Source: Actinomycetota bacterium (GTDB lineage Bacteria; Actinomycetota; Thermoleophilia; RBG-16-64-13). Taken from it: a stretch of 64,000 nucleotides of DNA. Below, one piece after another: positions 1 to 8,338 of this stretch. Location: positions 1 through 64,000 of the forward strand of contig JAAYJE010000114.1 of NCBI GenBank assembly GCA_012523095.1, read 5' to 3'. The notes under the pieces are model-generated. The model did not search any database, was not told the DNA's origin, and worked only from the letters and a program-made list of their open reading frames with translations. A program made the translations under genes and the position numbers. The stretch's first letter is position 1. The number at the start of each line of letters is the position of its first letter.

Positions 1-2
1 AC

Positions 3-131
3 TTCTGGTTCGAGGACCTGAAGGACGGCCTTTATGACCTGGAGATCAAGAACGGCAAGAAGGTTAAGAAGTTCGCCGCCCTCGATACGACGGAAGCCGA
101 CATCAACCTGGGCGATATCCCGCTGATATGA
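3..131 (+). CDS. C-terminal end of an unidentified protein (partial, cut by window edge)
   Basis: The third reading frame is open from the left edge to a TGA at 129-131 and encodes about 42 residues, beginning FWFEDLKDGLYDLEI and ending in LGDIPLI. The pattern of a short hydrophobic stretch, D-L-x-D-G-x-Y and alternating hydrophobic residues resembles the last strands of a beta-sandwich domain of the carboxypeptidase-regulatory or CnaB type, but that is only an impression. Its stop overlaps the ATG of tldD in the form ATGA, which suggests translational coupling. I cannot name the gene. Confidence 0.5.
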   Translation, partial: FWFEDLKDGLYDLEIKNGKKVKKFAALDTTEADINLGDIPLI

Positions 132-1546
132 CGACGAGGGACAGTCGAGGCGATTATGCAGGACCGGCCCTCGAGCAGGCGGCGCAGGTGATAGCACGCG
201 CCCTGCGTGGCGGTGGCGATGCTGCGGAGCTTTTCGTGGAGGAACGGCACTCGTTGTCTTTGCGTTTGGAGGACGGCCGGATAGAGAATGCCGTGTCGGG
301 GAGCGACTTGGGCGCGTCTGTGCGGGTCATGCGCGGTCTCTCGACCGTTTTCGGGTACGTGGACGGCGTGGAGGAGAAGGCTCTCTTGGGGCTGGCCGCG
401 GATCTGAGCCGCCCCCACGGCAGACAGAGCGAAGTGATAGCCCCGGTGACTCTGCAGAGGCCTGGAAAGAACCAGGTAGTGCGGGTGGATCCGGGTATGG
501 TCGGTGTGTCCGCGAAGGCCGATCTGCTGCATCTGGCCGACGAAACGGCCCGCGGGGTCTCGGGCGAGGTCAGGCAGGTAGTGGTCGCCTACGGCGAAAG
601 CAGGCAGAGGATCTGGGTCGCAGGATCGCACGGCCGACTGGCCGCCGACGACAGGACCCGGGTGATGATGTCGATCACGGTCATGGCCGAAAGGGACGGG
701 CTTATCCAAACCGGCAGGGATACTCTGGCCCATCACGGCGGTTTCGAGTTACTGACCGAGGAGGCGGTGGAGGAACTTGCCCGAGGAGCGGCGCGAACCG
801 CCGTGACGATGCTCGATTCGAGACCGGCTCCTGCCGGCCGCATGCCGGTGATCTTAGCCAAGGGTTTCGGAGGCGTGCTGTTCCACGAAGCGTGCGGCCA
901 TGGTTTGGAGGCCGACTACATCCTCAAAAAGAGCAGTGTATGGGAGGGAAAGATCGGCCGGCGGGTGGCGGGTGAACACGTCTTCGCATACGACGACGGC
1001 GTCGGGGAGGGTCTGTGGGGGAGTTGCGGGTGTGATGACGAGGGCACGCCCTGCCGGCGGACCACACTCATCGAGGCAGGAGTGCTCACGAGCTTCCTTA
1101 GCGACCGGCTGCGGGCGGCGCACCTGGGTCTGCCGCTGACCGGCAACGGGCGGCGTCAGGACTACCGCTACGTGCCCTATCCGCGAATGACCAACACCTA
1201 CTTCGGGCCCGGTCAGCATACGAGCTCCGGCCTGATCGCGGATACGCCCCGGGGTCTATACGCCAAGTCTCTGGCGGGCGGGGAGGTCAATCCCGCCACG
1301 GGCGACTTCGTGTTCGCGGTGTCCGAAGGCTATCTGATCGAAGGAAGGAAGGTGACCGCTCCGGTGAGAGGGGCCACTCTGATCGGCAATGGCCCCGAAG
1401 TGCTGAAAGGCATCGACGCTATTGCCGACGACTTGGAAGTGGAGGCCGGAACGTGTGGGAAAGAGGGACAGGGCGTGCCGGTGGGTACAGGCCAGCCCAC
1501 TCTACGCATACGCGAGTTGACGGTAGGGGGGACGAGCCTGTCATGA
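128..1546 (+). CDS. tldD: TldD family zinc metalloprotease
   Basis: This is the catalytic subunit of the TldD/TldE (PmbA) protease. In enterobacteria the heterodimer degrades unfolded peptides and takes part in microcin B17 and CcdA processing. The HExxxH-type zinc motif reads HEACGHGLEAD at about residues 253-263, following the conserved GFGGVLFHEACGH context. The 472-residue length fits the family. The ATG at 128 overlaps the stop of the upstream gene, and the last four bases overlap the ATG of the PmbA partner, so the pair should be made in equal amounts. No microcin or toxin gene is visible nearby, so the natural substrate is unknown. Confidence 0.95.
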   Translation: MTTRDSRGDYAGPALEQAAQVIARALRGGGDAAELFVEERHSLSLRLEDGRIENAVSGSDLGASVRVMRGLSTVFGYVDGVEEKALLGLAADLSRPHGRQSEVIAPVTLQRPGKNQVVRVDPGMVGVSAKADLLHLADETARGVSGEVRQVVVAYGESRQRIWVAGSHGRLAADDRTRVMMSITVMAERDGLIQTGRDTLAHHGGFELLTEEAVEELARGAARTAVTMLDSRPAPAGRMPVILAKGFGGVLFHEACGHGLEADYILKKSSVWEGKIGRRVAGEHVFAYDDGVGEGLWGSCGCDDEGTPCRRTTLIEAGVLTSFLSDRLRAAHLGLPLTGNGRRQDYRYVPYPRMTNTYFGPGQHTSSGLIADTPRGLYAKSLAGGEVNPATGDFVFAVSEGYLIEGRKVTAPVRGATLIGNGPEVLKGIDAIADDLEVEAGTCGKEGQGVPVGTGQPTLRIRELTVGGTSLS

Positions 1547-2958
1547 ACGTCGAACGGAGCCCTAAGGGCAGACGACCCCGAACGACAGACGCTTCTCGCT
1601 CCCCCCTGCAGATCGCGCGGTGGGCGTTGGACCGGGGCCGCCGTCTGGAGGCGGATCTGGAGATCTACGTACAGCGTGGGCGCACGGTGGAAGTGAAGGT
1701 CTTCCAGGGCGAGGTTGAAGCGGCGAGTGTGGCCGAGCCCGGCGGACTGGGAGTGAGGGCTGTGCGGGGTGGTCGGGTAGGTTATGCGTTCACGGCCGAT
1801 CTGTCGACCCACGGAGTGGATCGTACGTTGGCCGCGGCCGTCGCCAATCTGGAGGCTGCCGATGCCGATCCCTTCATGTGCCTCCCGGAGCCTTCGTCGG
1901 AGCGCTATCCAACGCCGGCCGGCCTGTGGCGGCCGGGTGTGGCCGGGATGAGTCTGGAAGGGAAGACTCGTTTGGCCCTGGAGGCCGAGGCGGCCGCCCT
2001 CGCGTCACCGGATGTCGAGTCGGTGGAGACAAGCGCCTACTCTGACGAGGAGGTCGGCATAGCCGTGGCATCGACCACCGGCGTCAAGGCGGAGACGGAG
2101 TCGTCCTTCTGCGTTGGCTACGTAGTGGCGCTCGCGGGGCGCGACGATGAGAAGCAATCCGGCTTGGGTTTCTGCGCGGGGCGCGATCCGGGAGAGCTGG
2201 ACTTCGAGGCTGCGGGGCGCGAGGCGGCAGAGAGGGCCCGTGCGTTGCTCGGCGCTCGTCCCTGCCGCACAGGCAGCTATACGGTGGTCTTCGATAGAGA
2301 GATCGCGGCTGCGCTCTTGGCGAGCGTCGTGCAGGCGCTCGGCGCGGATTCTGTGCTGAAAGGCCGTTCAGTTTTCGCCGGCAGGCTCGGAGATAAGCTT
2401 GGGTCGACGCTTCTTACGTTACTCGACGATGGTCTGGCCGCCGAAGGCATGGCTACGAGTCCCTTTGACGGGGAAGGGGTTGCCAAACGGACCACATCGC
2501 TCATTGAGGCAGGGGTGCTCCTTTCGTATCTGCACAACAGCTATACAGCGGCCAAGACGGGTGACGGCACTTTGTCTACCGGCAACGGGATGCGCGGTTC
2601 ATACCGGTCGGTCCCAGGAGTGGGTGCGACGAATCTGGTCGTGCAGTCGGGAGAAGGAACCCTGACTGATCTGGTGGCAAGGGTGGGTGAAGGCCTGTAT
2701 GTGCAGGACGCCGCCGGGTTGCACTCGGGCGTGAATCCTGTCAGTGGGGAGATATCCATCGGCGTGACAGGTCGATTGATCCAAGGAGGTGGTCTGGGCG
2801 CTGCGGTGCGGGAGGTGACGATCGCCTGCGACTTCCAGCAATTGCTGGGCGGTGTGTGCGACCTGGCAGCGGACACCCGCTGGATTCCTTTGCACGGTAG
2901 CGCACAGGTCCCGTCCATCGCTGTGGGGGACATCGCGGTATCGGGATCTGATTCTTAG
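1543..2958 (+). CDS. pmbA: PmbA/TldE family protease partner subunit
   Basis: This is the partner subunit of TldD. It shares the overall TldD/PmbA fold, for example the segment around residues 320-335 (KRTTSLIEAGVLLSYLHNS) that matches the TldD segment CRRTTLIEAGVLTSFLSD. It lacks the HExxxH zinc motif, as expected of the non-catalytic member. I chose the ATG at 1543 because it overlaps the tldD stop (ATGA) and gives 471 residues, the usual size; the frame is open further upstream. The N-terminal 20 residues are rich in Arg and Pro and look like a lineage-specific tail. Confidence 0.92.
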   Translation: MNVERSPKGRRPRTTDASRSPLQIARWALDRGRRLEADLEIYVQRGRTVEVKVFQGEVEAASVAEPGGLGVRAVRGGRVGYAFTADLSTHGVDRTLAAAVANLEAADADPFMCLPEPSSERYPTPAGLWRPGVAGMSLEGKTRLALEAEAAALASPDVESVETSAYSDEEVGIAVASTTGVKAETESSFCVGYVVALAGRDDEKQSGLGFCAGRDPGELDFEAAGREAAERARALLGARPCRTGSYTVVFDREIAAALLASVVQALGADSVLKGRSVFAGRLGDKLGSTLLTLLDDGLAAEGMATSPFDGEGVAKRTTSLIEAGVLLSYLHNSYTAAKTGDGTLSTGNGMRGSYRSVPGVGATNLVVQSGEGTLTDLVARVGEGLYVQDAAGLHSGVNPVSGEISIGVTGRLIQGGGLGAAVREVTIACDFQQLLGGVCDLAADTRWIPLHGSAQVPSIAVGDIAVSGSDS

Positions 2959-3007
2959 GCGGTCGCGCGGAGGCATAGGGCCGGACCGACTTACATATGG
3001 AGGTGAC

Positions 3008-3556
3008 GTGGAGAAAGAGGCCGTCGGCGAAGCGCTTCTGAGGGCCGCCTATTTGGAAGGCGACTTCGTGCTCCGCTCAGGGAGGCGGAGCAAGTACTAC
3101 CTCGATAAGTATCTGTTCGAGACCGATCCACAGGTGTTGCGGGGCATCGTAGGTGAGATGGCCCTGATGATCCGCAATGAACTTGCTCGGGGCGCCGTGT
3201 ATGAGAGGTTGGCGGCGCCGGAACTGGGCGGTGTGGTCCTTGGAGCCGGTCTGTCACTCGAGCTGGGCCTGCCTCTTCTCCTCGTACGCAAGGCCACCAA
3301 AGACTACGGGACCATCAAGCGCATTGAGGGGAGGTTCGAGGCGGGGGAGAAGGTCGCGTTGGTGGAGGACATCGTAACCTCAGGAGGCGCGGCCGTTCTA
3401 GCAGCTGAAGCGCTGCGCGAGGCGGGAGTGGTGGTGGATGACCTCTTCTGCGTGGTCGATCGCGAAGAGGGTGGAGCCCAGGCGGCGAGGGAGTCCGGAT
3501 TGACCCTCCGGGCCCTGTTCACCTCAAGCGAACTCGGCATCGTTCCCAGACCATGA
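3008..3556 (+). CDS. pyrE: Orotate phosphoribosyltransferase
   Basis: The enzyme joins orotate to PRPP to form orotidine 5'-monophosphate in pyrimidine synthesis. The PRPP-binding loop is VALVEDIVTSGG at about residues 117-127, and the K-A-T-K-D-Y-G segment near residue 98 matches the mobile catalytic loop. A GTG start at 3008 follows GGAGG (2999-3003) by only four bases, but upstream sequence in this frame does not look like PyrE. The product is 182 residues. It follows pmbA by 49 bases. pyrF lies nearby, separated by the HU gene and its terminator, so the two pyrimidine genes are probably not one transcript. Confidence 0.93.
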   Translation: MEKEAVGEALLRAAYLEGDFVLRSGRRSKYYLDKYLFETDPQVLRGIVGEMALMIRNELARGAVYERLAAPELGGVVLGAGLSLELGLPLLLVRKATKDYGTIKRIEGRFEAGEKVALVEDIVTSGGAAVLAAEALREAGVVVDDLFCVVDREEGGAQAARESGLTLRALFTSSELGIVPRP

Positions 3557-3586
3557 GGGAGGGCCGTTTTTTCGCGTGGAGGGCGG

Positions 3587-3592
3587 GATAAT
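3587..3592 (+). promoter_or_regulatory. Possible -10 element for the HU gene
   Basis: GATAAT lies 65 bases before the GTG of the HU gene in the short gap after pyrE. It matches the TATAAT consensus at five of six positions. No good -35 hexamer is seen at the right distance, so this is a weak call. Confidence 0.3.
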
Positions 3593-3657
3593 CGCTTGTG
3601 CGGGCCCCATGCGCTTGCTAAGGTAAGTGGGTACCCTGCAGACAAAGGGAGGTAACT

Positions 3658-3930
3658 GTGACCAAAGCCGATTTTGTGGACAAGCTTGCGGCAAAGAGTG
3701 GTCTCACTAAGAAGGACGCGGCCGCCGTCGTGGACGCTTTTGTTGAAGTGGTGACGGAGTCACTCAAGGAGGGGGAGGAAGTACAGTTCACAGGTTTCGG
3801 TAAGTTCTACGTCCAGAAGCGTGACGCGCGGCAGGGGATCAATCCGCAGACCAAAGCCAGAATCAATATCCCGGCGAGCAATGTGCCGAAGTTCAGTGCG
3901 GGTCTGGCCCTCAAGAACGCCGTCAAGTAG
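3658..3930 (+). CDS. hup: HU family DNA-binding protein
   Basis: This is a nucleoid-associated DNA-bending protein of 90 residues, the standard HU length. The N-terminal helices (TKADFVDKLAAKSGLTKKDA) and the DNA-binding beta-arm region with the G-F-G-K-F motif and the R-x-x-x-P-x-T-x-x-x-I-x-I-P stretch at about residues 47-72 are clear. There is no long Lys/Ala-rich C-terminal tail of the mycobacterial HupB kind. The GTG start is preceded by a strong AAGGGAGGT site at 3645-3653. A perfect hairpin terminator follows, so the gene is probably monocistronic. Confidence 0.95.
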   Translation: MTKADFVDKLAAKSGLTKKDAAAVVDAFVEVVTESLKEGEEVQFTGFGKFYVQKRDARQGINPQTKARINIPASNVPKFSAGLALKNAVK

Positions 3931-3953
3931 TTCTGGGGCGTTGAGATGATGTG

Positions 3954-3985
3954 CAAGGGCCGCCACGTGCGGCCCTTGTTGTTTG
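3954..3985 (+). terminator. Rho-independent terminator after the HU gene
   Basis: A perfect 10-bp stem (CAAGGGCCGC at 3954-3963 with GCGGCCCTTG at 3969-3978) has a five-base loop and is followed by TTGTTTG. It separates HU from pyrF. Confidence 0.85.
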
Positions 3986-4016
3986 AGGAAGGCACGGGCG
4001 TGCAAGGAGTGGGGGA

Positions 4017-4922
4017 GTGATCGAGGGTAATTTCGCCGACAGGCTCCTGGAGGCGGTGGAAGCCAAACGGTCCTTTGTGGTGGTTGGATTGGATCCGGAC
4101 TATGAGCGCATCCCACCTGCGGTTCGAGAGGCTCACCCGCGTCGGGCGTACGACAGCGAGGGTGAGATGAAGGCAGCGTGTTTCGACGAGTTTCTGACGG
4201 GGCTTCTCGATTGCCTGGCCGATGACGCTGTAGCGGTCAAACCGCAGATAGCCTACTTCGAGGCTCTGGGGGCGGCCGGGTATGAGTTGTACGAACGGGT
4301 GGTCAGGTCGGCAGGAGCGAACGGCTACCTAGTGATAGCCGACGTGAAGCGGGGGGACATAGGCAGCACGGCGGAAGCCTATGCTCATGCCCACCTCGAC
4401 GCGGCGGGCGCTGACGCCGTCACAGTGAACCCCTACTTCGGCACCGACAGCCTCGAACCGTTCTTCCGCAGGTCGCGCGAGGAGGGGAAGGGCGTATTCG
4501 TCCTCGTCAAGACCTCCAATCCCAGTTCGGCCGAGCTTCAAGATCTCGAACTTGCCACGGGAGAGACGCTCTTCGAAAGGGTTGCGACCATGGTGGACGC
4601 TTGGGGTAGCCGCAGTCGGGGGAGCCGTGGCTATAGCTCGATAGGGGCGGTGGTGGGTGGCACACATCGTTCTCAGGGCGCGGCGTTGCGTCGCTTGGTG
4701 CCGGGTGTGCCGTTCTTAGTGCCCGGATATGGAGCTCAGGGGGCCAAGGCCGAAGACCTGGCCGGACTTTTCGATGCCCAGGGCACTGGGGCGGTGGTCA
4801 ACTCGGCTCGGGCCATCCTCTATGCCTACGAGAAGCGACCGGGGATCGCGTGGCAGGACGCCGCCAGGTCTGAGACCCGGGAGATGAAGGCGGCTCTTTG
4901 GAGGGCGGCCGGCCGTGGATGA
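4017..4922 (+). CDS. pyrF: Orotidine 5'-phosphate decarboxylase (type 2)
   Basis: The enzyme decarboxylates OMP to UMP, the last step of de novo UMP synthesis. The catalytic stretch is ADVKRGDIGSTAEAY, with the key lysine at residue 111. At 301 residues and with the GLDPDYERIP opening, it belongs to the longer type 2 subfamily rather than the 230-residue type found in E. coli. The GTG start follows an AAGGAG site (4004-4009). The last eight bases overlap the GTG of the next small gene, suggesting coupling. Confidence 0.95.
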   Translation: MIEGNFADRLLEAVEAKRSFVVVGLDPDYERIPPAVREAHPRRAYDSEGEMKAACFDEFLTGLLDCLADDAVAVKPQIAYFEALGAAGYELYERVVRSAGANGYLVIADVKRGDIGSTAEAYAHAHLDAAGADAVTVNPYFGTDSLEPFFRRSREEGKGVFVLVKTSNPSSAELQDLELATGETLFERVATMVDAWGSRSRGSRGYSSIGAVVGGTHRSQGAALRRLVPGVPFLVPGYGAQGAKAEDLAGLFDAQGTGAVVNSARAILYAYEKRPGIAWQDAARSETREMKAALWRAAGRG

Positions 4923-5115
4923 TCTCGACCGATCGTACCAGGTCTTCAGGCGCCGGAGGCCTGTTTACTGGATCGTCGTCCCGCTGGCTACACTGCTGGT
5001 CGTGGTTGGGTTGGTGAGCGGCTTGGTGTTCGGTGGAGTCCTTGAAGGTCACGAGATCCGCGAGGGGCCGCAGCATGTTCCGACTACGCAGCCGACGGTG
5101 CAGATAGCGCCGTAG
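4915..5115 (+). CDS. Small single-pass membrane protein of unknown function
   Basis: This 66-residue product has a basic N-terminus (FRRRRP), one hydrophobic segment at about residues 18-40 (YWIVVPLATLLVVVG...) and a short polar tail ending in TQPTVQIAP. The GTG start overlaps pyrF by eight bases, which supports real translation. I do not recognise a family. The charge distribution suggests an N-in, C-out topology. Confidence 0.55.
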   Translation: MDDLDRSYQVFRRRRPVYWIVVPLATLLVVVGLVSGLVFGGVLEGHEIREGPQHVPTTQPTVQIAP

Positions 5116-5147
5116 GAGGACGCCTGCAGACCGGCTGCGTGCCTCGG

Positions 5148-5915
5148 TTAGGCGGCAGGGCTCCGGCGGCGTATGTCCTCGTACAGGAATATGAGCACTA
5201 GATCGAAGAAAAGCACGATGAACGATTCCACGAGCGCGCGGCTGACCGGGAGTAGCACAAAGATCCTGGTGCCCTGCTCGTAGAAGACGCGGTACAGGCT
5301 GTCGACGCCGTACCATACGAGCTGCATCACGACTACGATGACCGCCACGGTGATCCAGCGACGGGCGCATAACTGCACACTGCGCCGAAGAGCGGAGAAG
5401 AATCCCAAGTCTTCAAAGACGATCACGTAGTCGGCGAAGACGATCAGTATTCCGATGACCACTAAGACAAGCAAGGTCACCTGGGCCAACGGCCCTTCGC
5501 CGGGCAACTGCAGCGGGAGCAGCCTGAAGATCAGGAAAGTGAACAGGTACATCAGGAAGAGGTTGCTTCCTTCCTTCCAACCCCGCGGGGTCAGAGGGTA
5601 GCGGGAGCCGGCGATGGAGCGGAAGAATGGGGCCCGGATCATGGCTGTGAGCAGACAAGCGATCAGCCCGGCTGCGATGGCAAAGGCCAGTTCGGTGGTC
5701 GGCGAGAAGCCGGAGAAGAACTGGTCGTCGATGTAGCTCCAGCGGTCGAAGTCGGCGGTGAAGAAGGCGGTCCAGGTGAGGCGCCCCTCGGTGGCCGCGT
5801 AGACCGCGAAGAATGCGAGGATATCGACGACGGCCAGTGTGAGTGGGTAGAGAAAGAGCCACTGCTTACGGATCAGGCGACTCCAGGCGCGGCGTAACAC
5901 TTCGACGATCTTCAC
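5148..5915 (-). CDS. Multi-pass membrane protein of unknown function
   Basis: This 255-residue protein has about five or six hydrophobic segments: residues 20-42, 75-95, 120-135, 143-165, 187-207 and 225-248. It contains the cytoplasmic-looking stretch FFSALRRSVQLCARRW, an arrangement seen in uncharacterised DUF4013- and YesL-like membrane families. No catalytic motif is visible. A GTG start is preceded almost directly by GGGGAGG. It is transcribed against its neighbours and therefore has its own promoter, which I could not place. The family assignment is tentative. Confidence 0.7.
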   Translation of the reverse strand: MKIVEVLRRAWSRLIRKQWLFLYPLTLAVVDILAFFAVYAATEGRLTWTAFFTADFDRWSYIDDQFFSGFSPTTELAFAIAAGLIACLLTAMIRAPFFRSIAGSRYPLTPRGWKEGSNLFLMYLFTFLIFRLLPLQLPGEGPLAQVTLLVLVVIGILIVFADYVIVFEDLGFFSALRRSVQLCARRWITVAVIVVVMQLVWYGVDSLYRVFYEQGTRIFVLLPVSRALVESFIVLFFDLVLIFLYEDIRRRSPAA

Positions 5916-6000
5916 ACCTCCCCGCCAGGCGATCCGCTGGCATGTACATCAGGCCGAAGTATACCGCCCTTGGCCCTTCGGCTGGGAAGGACAAAAGCGC

Positions 6001-6028
6001 TTAGCAGCCCGATTCCCCATGCTATACT
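6001..6028 (+). promoter_or_regulatory. Promoter of the D,D-carboxypeptidase gene
   Basis: TTAGCA (6001-6006), a 16-base spacer and TATACT (6023-6028). The expected start of transcription falls at about 6035-6036, which is the ATG itself, so the mRNA is predicted to be leaderless. Confidence 0.55.
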
Positions 6029-6035
6029 CACAGGT

Positions 6036-7289
6036 ATGAAGCCTCTGACAACTGGATGGGGGCGCCTCTACCCGTTCGTCGCTTTCCTGGCCCTGCTCGC
6101 AGTGATGGCGTCGGTCCTGGCCGGCGCGGCCCAGGGGAGCACCACCACCACCGCGCTTGAGCCTGTCGAGAGAGAGGCCACGAGTCTCACGGTGCACGCA
6201 AGAGACCTGGGTGACTTTCCCGGTGCGGCACCGAGCATCCAATCACCGTCCGCCATAGTGGTCAATACTAGCAGCGGTAGGGTGCTCTATGAGAAGAACG
6301 CTGCGGAGCGCCGTCCTATGGCCTCGACCACCAAGATCATGACCGCCGTGCTCGTTCTGGAGCGGATGGATATGGCGGGCTCTGTGAGCATCTCAGAGAA
6401 GGCGGCTGCGACCATAGAGACCAAGCCGTGGCTCAAGGCGGGGGACGAACTCACGGTAGAGGAACTCTTGTACTCCCTCTTGGTGCACAGCGCAAACTCG
6501 GCGGCGGTAGCTTTGGCGGAGGCCTGTTCGGGCGACGTGGAGACATTTGTGGCCGAGATGAACGTCAAGGCCGCCGAACTCGGGATGCAAGACACGAGCT
6601 TTATGAATCCCAATGGATTGGACAAGCAGGGTCATTACTCCACTGTTGCCGACCTGGCCGTCCTGGCGTGCTATGCAATGCAGAACAGGGTGTTCCGTAC
6701 GATGGTGGCGACGAAGGAATACACGCTCTCTCTTCCCGGACGCGATGCGCCCATGATCTTCGAGAACACCAACAAGCTGCTGGGAAAGTCGGACTGGGTG
6801 GACGGCATCAAGACCGGGCTCACCCCCAAGGCGAAGCAGTGCCTGGTGGCCTCCGGGATGAAGGATGGGGTCTCCGCGATCAGCGTGATACTGGGCCAGC
6901 CGTCATCGAACGTATGTTGGGAGGAGAGTCAAGCGCTTCTGGAATATGGTCTTTCGCAATACAGGCACGTAACCCTCATCGGAAAAGGCGTGCCGGTGGC
7001 CGAGGCGACGATCCCGTACCGTGTGGACGAGCGGTTGCGCCTGATCACGGCGAACGCCGTGGAGTTGGAGCTGTACAAGGATGATTCGGTCACCGCCTCG
7101 GTCACTCTCGACGAAGCTTTGGCGCTGCCGGTGACCGCCGGGGAGCCGTTCGGCGTGATCACCTTGTCCGTCGAGGGTGAGGAGGTGGGGAGCGTGGACC
7201 TGGTGGCCGACCGTTCTTTCAGCAGGGCCACACTGGGCGCCAAGATCGTCTACTACTTCCAACGCCTCGGTCGCTGGATAGGCGGTTGA
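6036..7289 (+). CDS. dacF: Secreted serine-type D-Ala-D-Ala carboxypeptidase (DacF/PBP5-like)
   Basis: This low-molecular-mass penicillin-binding protein trims the terminal D-alanine of peptidoglycan stem peptides outside the membrane. A signal peptide (KPLTTGWGR then the hydrophobic FVAFLALLAVMASVLAG) opens the 417-residue product. The three active-site motifs are present: S-T-T-K with Ser97, S-A-N with Ser152, and K-T-G with Lys259. The C-terminus has the PBP5-type beta domain and a final amphipathic stretch (AKIVYYFQRLGRWIGG) that may anchor it to the membrane. The ATG at 6036 lacks a ribosome-binding site and sits at the predicted transcription start. Confidence 0.93.
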   Translation: MKPLTTGWGRLYPFVAFLALLAVMASVLAGAAQGSTTTTALEPVEREATSLTVHARDLGDFPGAAPSIQSPSAIVVNTSSGRVLYEKNAAERRPMASTTKIMTAVLVLERMDMAGSVSISEKAAATIETKPWLKAGDELTVEELLYSLLVHSANSAAVALAEACSGDVETFVAEMNVKAAELGMQDTSFMNPNGLDKQGHYSTVADLAVLACYAMQNRVFRTMVATKEYTLSLPGRDAPMIFENTNKLLGKSDWVDGIKTGLTPKAKQCLVASGMKDGVSAISVILGQPSSNVCWEESQALLEYGLSQYRHVTLIGKGVPVAEATIPYRVDERLRLITANAVELELYKDDSVTASVTLDEALALPVTAGEPFGVITLSVEGEEVGSVDLVADRSFSRATLGAKIVYYFQRLGRWIGG

Positions 7290-7314
7290 TCGCGCGAAGG
7301 AGAGGAGAGCGGCG

Positions 7315-8268
7315 ATGATACTCACGGTGACCCTCAACCCGGCTTTGGACCGAACCATGATAGTCCCGAATTTCCAGCCCGGATTGCGGCACCGGGCGAC
7401 CGACACCGTCATGCAGCCGGGAGGCAAGGGAATCAACGTCGCCCGCACGGCGAAGACGCTGGGCCGCCCGGTCATCGCCACAGGTTTCATCGGGGGGCGC
7501 AAAGGTGACCAGATCGTCGCCGACATCAATGATGAGGGCATTCTGTGTGACTTCGTCCGGGTACGGGGTGAGTCAAGGATCTCGACGGCGGTGATCGATC
7601 CCGACACGAACGTAGTCACCGAGATCAACGAGCAGGGACCTGAGATCACTCCTGAAGAGCTCGATATGCTGCACGAGAAGCTGGAGTATCTGGGGAAGTC
7701 GGCCGATCTGGTGGTGTTCGCCGGCAGCGTCCCGCCGGGTCTGCCGGACGACTGCTACGGAACGCTGATCAGCCATGCAGCCGACCTTGGGCTGGTGACG
7801 ATGCTCTACACGTATGCCGATCCGCTGCGTCTCGGCATCAAGGCGCGGCCTGACTACGTCTTTCCGAAGTTGGTGGAGGCCGAGAAAGTCATCGGATACG
7901 AGTTCGCAGAAGTCGAAGATCGGATCAAGGCTGCTCACACCATCCGTGCCATGGGAGCGGGGTCCGCGGTGATAACCTACAGGTACGGTTGCGTGGCTGT
8001 GATGGCTGATGGTGAAGAGAGCCGGACGTACATCGGCGAACTGCCCGATGTCGATGTGGTATCACCGCTGGGGTGGGACGATTCACTGGCCGCCGGATTC
8101 GCCGTACGGCTGCTGGAAGGGGCCTCAACGGCCGACTGCCTGCGCTACGCGATGGCATGCGGCGCCGCCGATCTGGTCAAGTACGGAGCAGGTATGTTGT
8201 GGTCGGCGGACGTCGAGAGACTGTTGCCTGAAGTGGTATTGGAGGAGGTCACCGCCGTTGAGCTCTAG
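7315..8268 (+). CDS. PfkB-family sugar kinase homologue (1-phosphofructokinase-like) with altered active site
   Basis: This 317-residue protein has the layout of hexose-phosphate kinases such as FruK and LacC: the opening NPALD, PGGKGINVAR near residue 36 and AGSVPPGLP near residue 138. The catalytic loop, normally G-[AS]-G-D-S, reads G253-W254-D255-D256-S257. The K-P-N segment expected near residue 183 reads F-P-K, and the nucleotide-binding region also differs (ITYRYGCVAV). The catalytic Asp is kept but the anion-hole glycine is lost, so it may be inactive or act on something else. It follows dacF by 25 bases with an AGGAGAGG site and precedes rsfS. Confidence 0.8.
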   Translation: MILTVTLNPALDRTMIVPNFQPGLRHRATDTVMQPGGKGINVARTAKTLGRPVIATGFIGGRKGDQIVADINDEGILCDFVRVRGESRISTAVIDPDTNVVTEINEQGPEITPEELDMLHEKLEYLGKSADLVVFAGSVPPGLPDDCYGTLISHAADLGLVTMLYTYADPLRLGIKARPDYVFPKLVEAEKVIGYEFAEVEDRIKAAHTIRAMGAGSAVITYRYGCVAVMADGEESRTYIGELPDVDVVSPLGWDDSLAAGFAVRLLEGASTADCLRYAMACGAADLVKYGAGMLWSADVERLLPEVVLEEVTAVEL

Positions 8269-8338
8269 ATCTTCTCACCGGGCATGCCGGCGTTCACACA
8301 TCGAGAAGAAGTAGAGAGGGAGGATCCAAGAGGAGTGG

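Noticed and set aside
32-736. Long minus-strand reading frame inside tldD
   Set aside because: It is the complement of a clear tldD coding sequence with the HExxxH motif; high GC content makes such frames common.
3541-3577. Possible terminator after pyrE ending in TTTTTT
   Set aside because: The T-run is present (3567-3572) but the preceding bases form only a weak three-pair stem.
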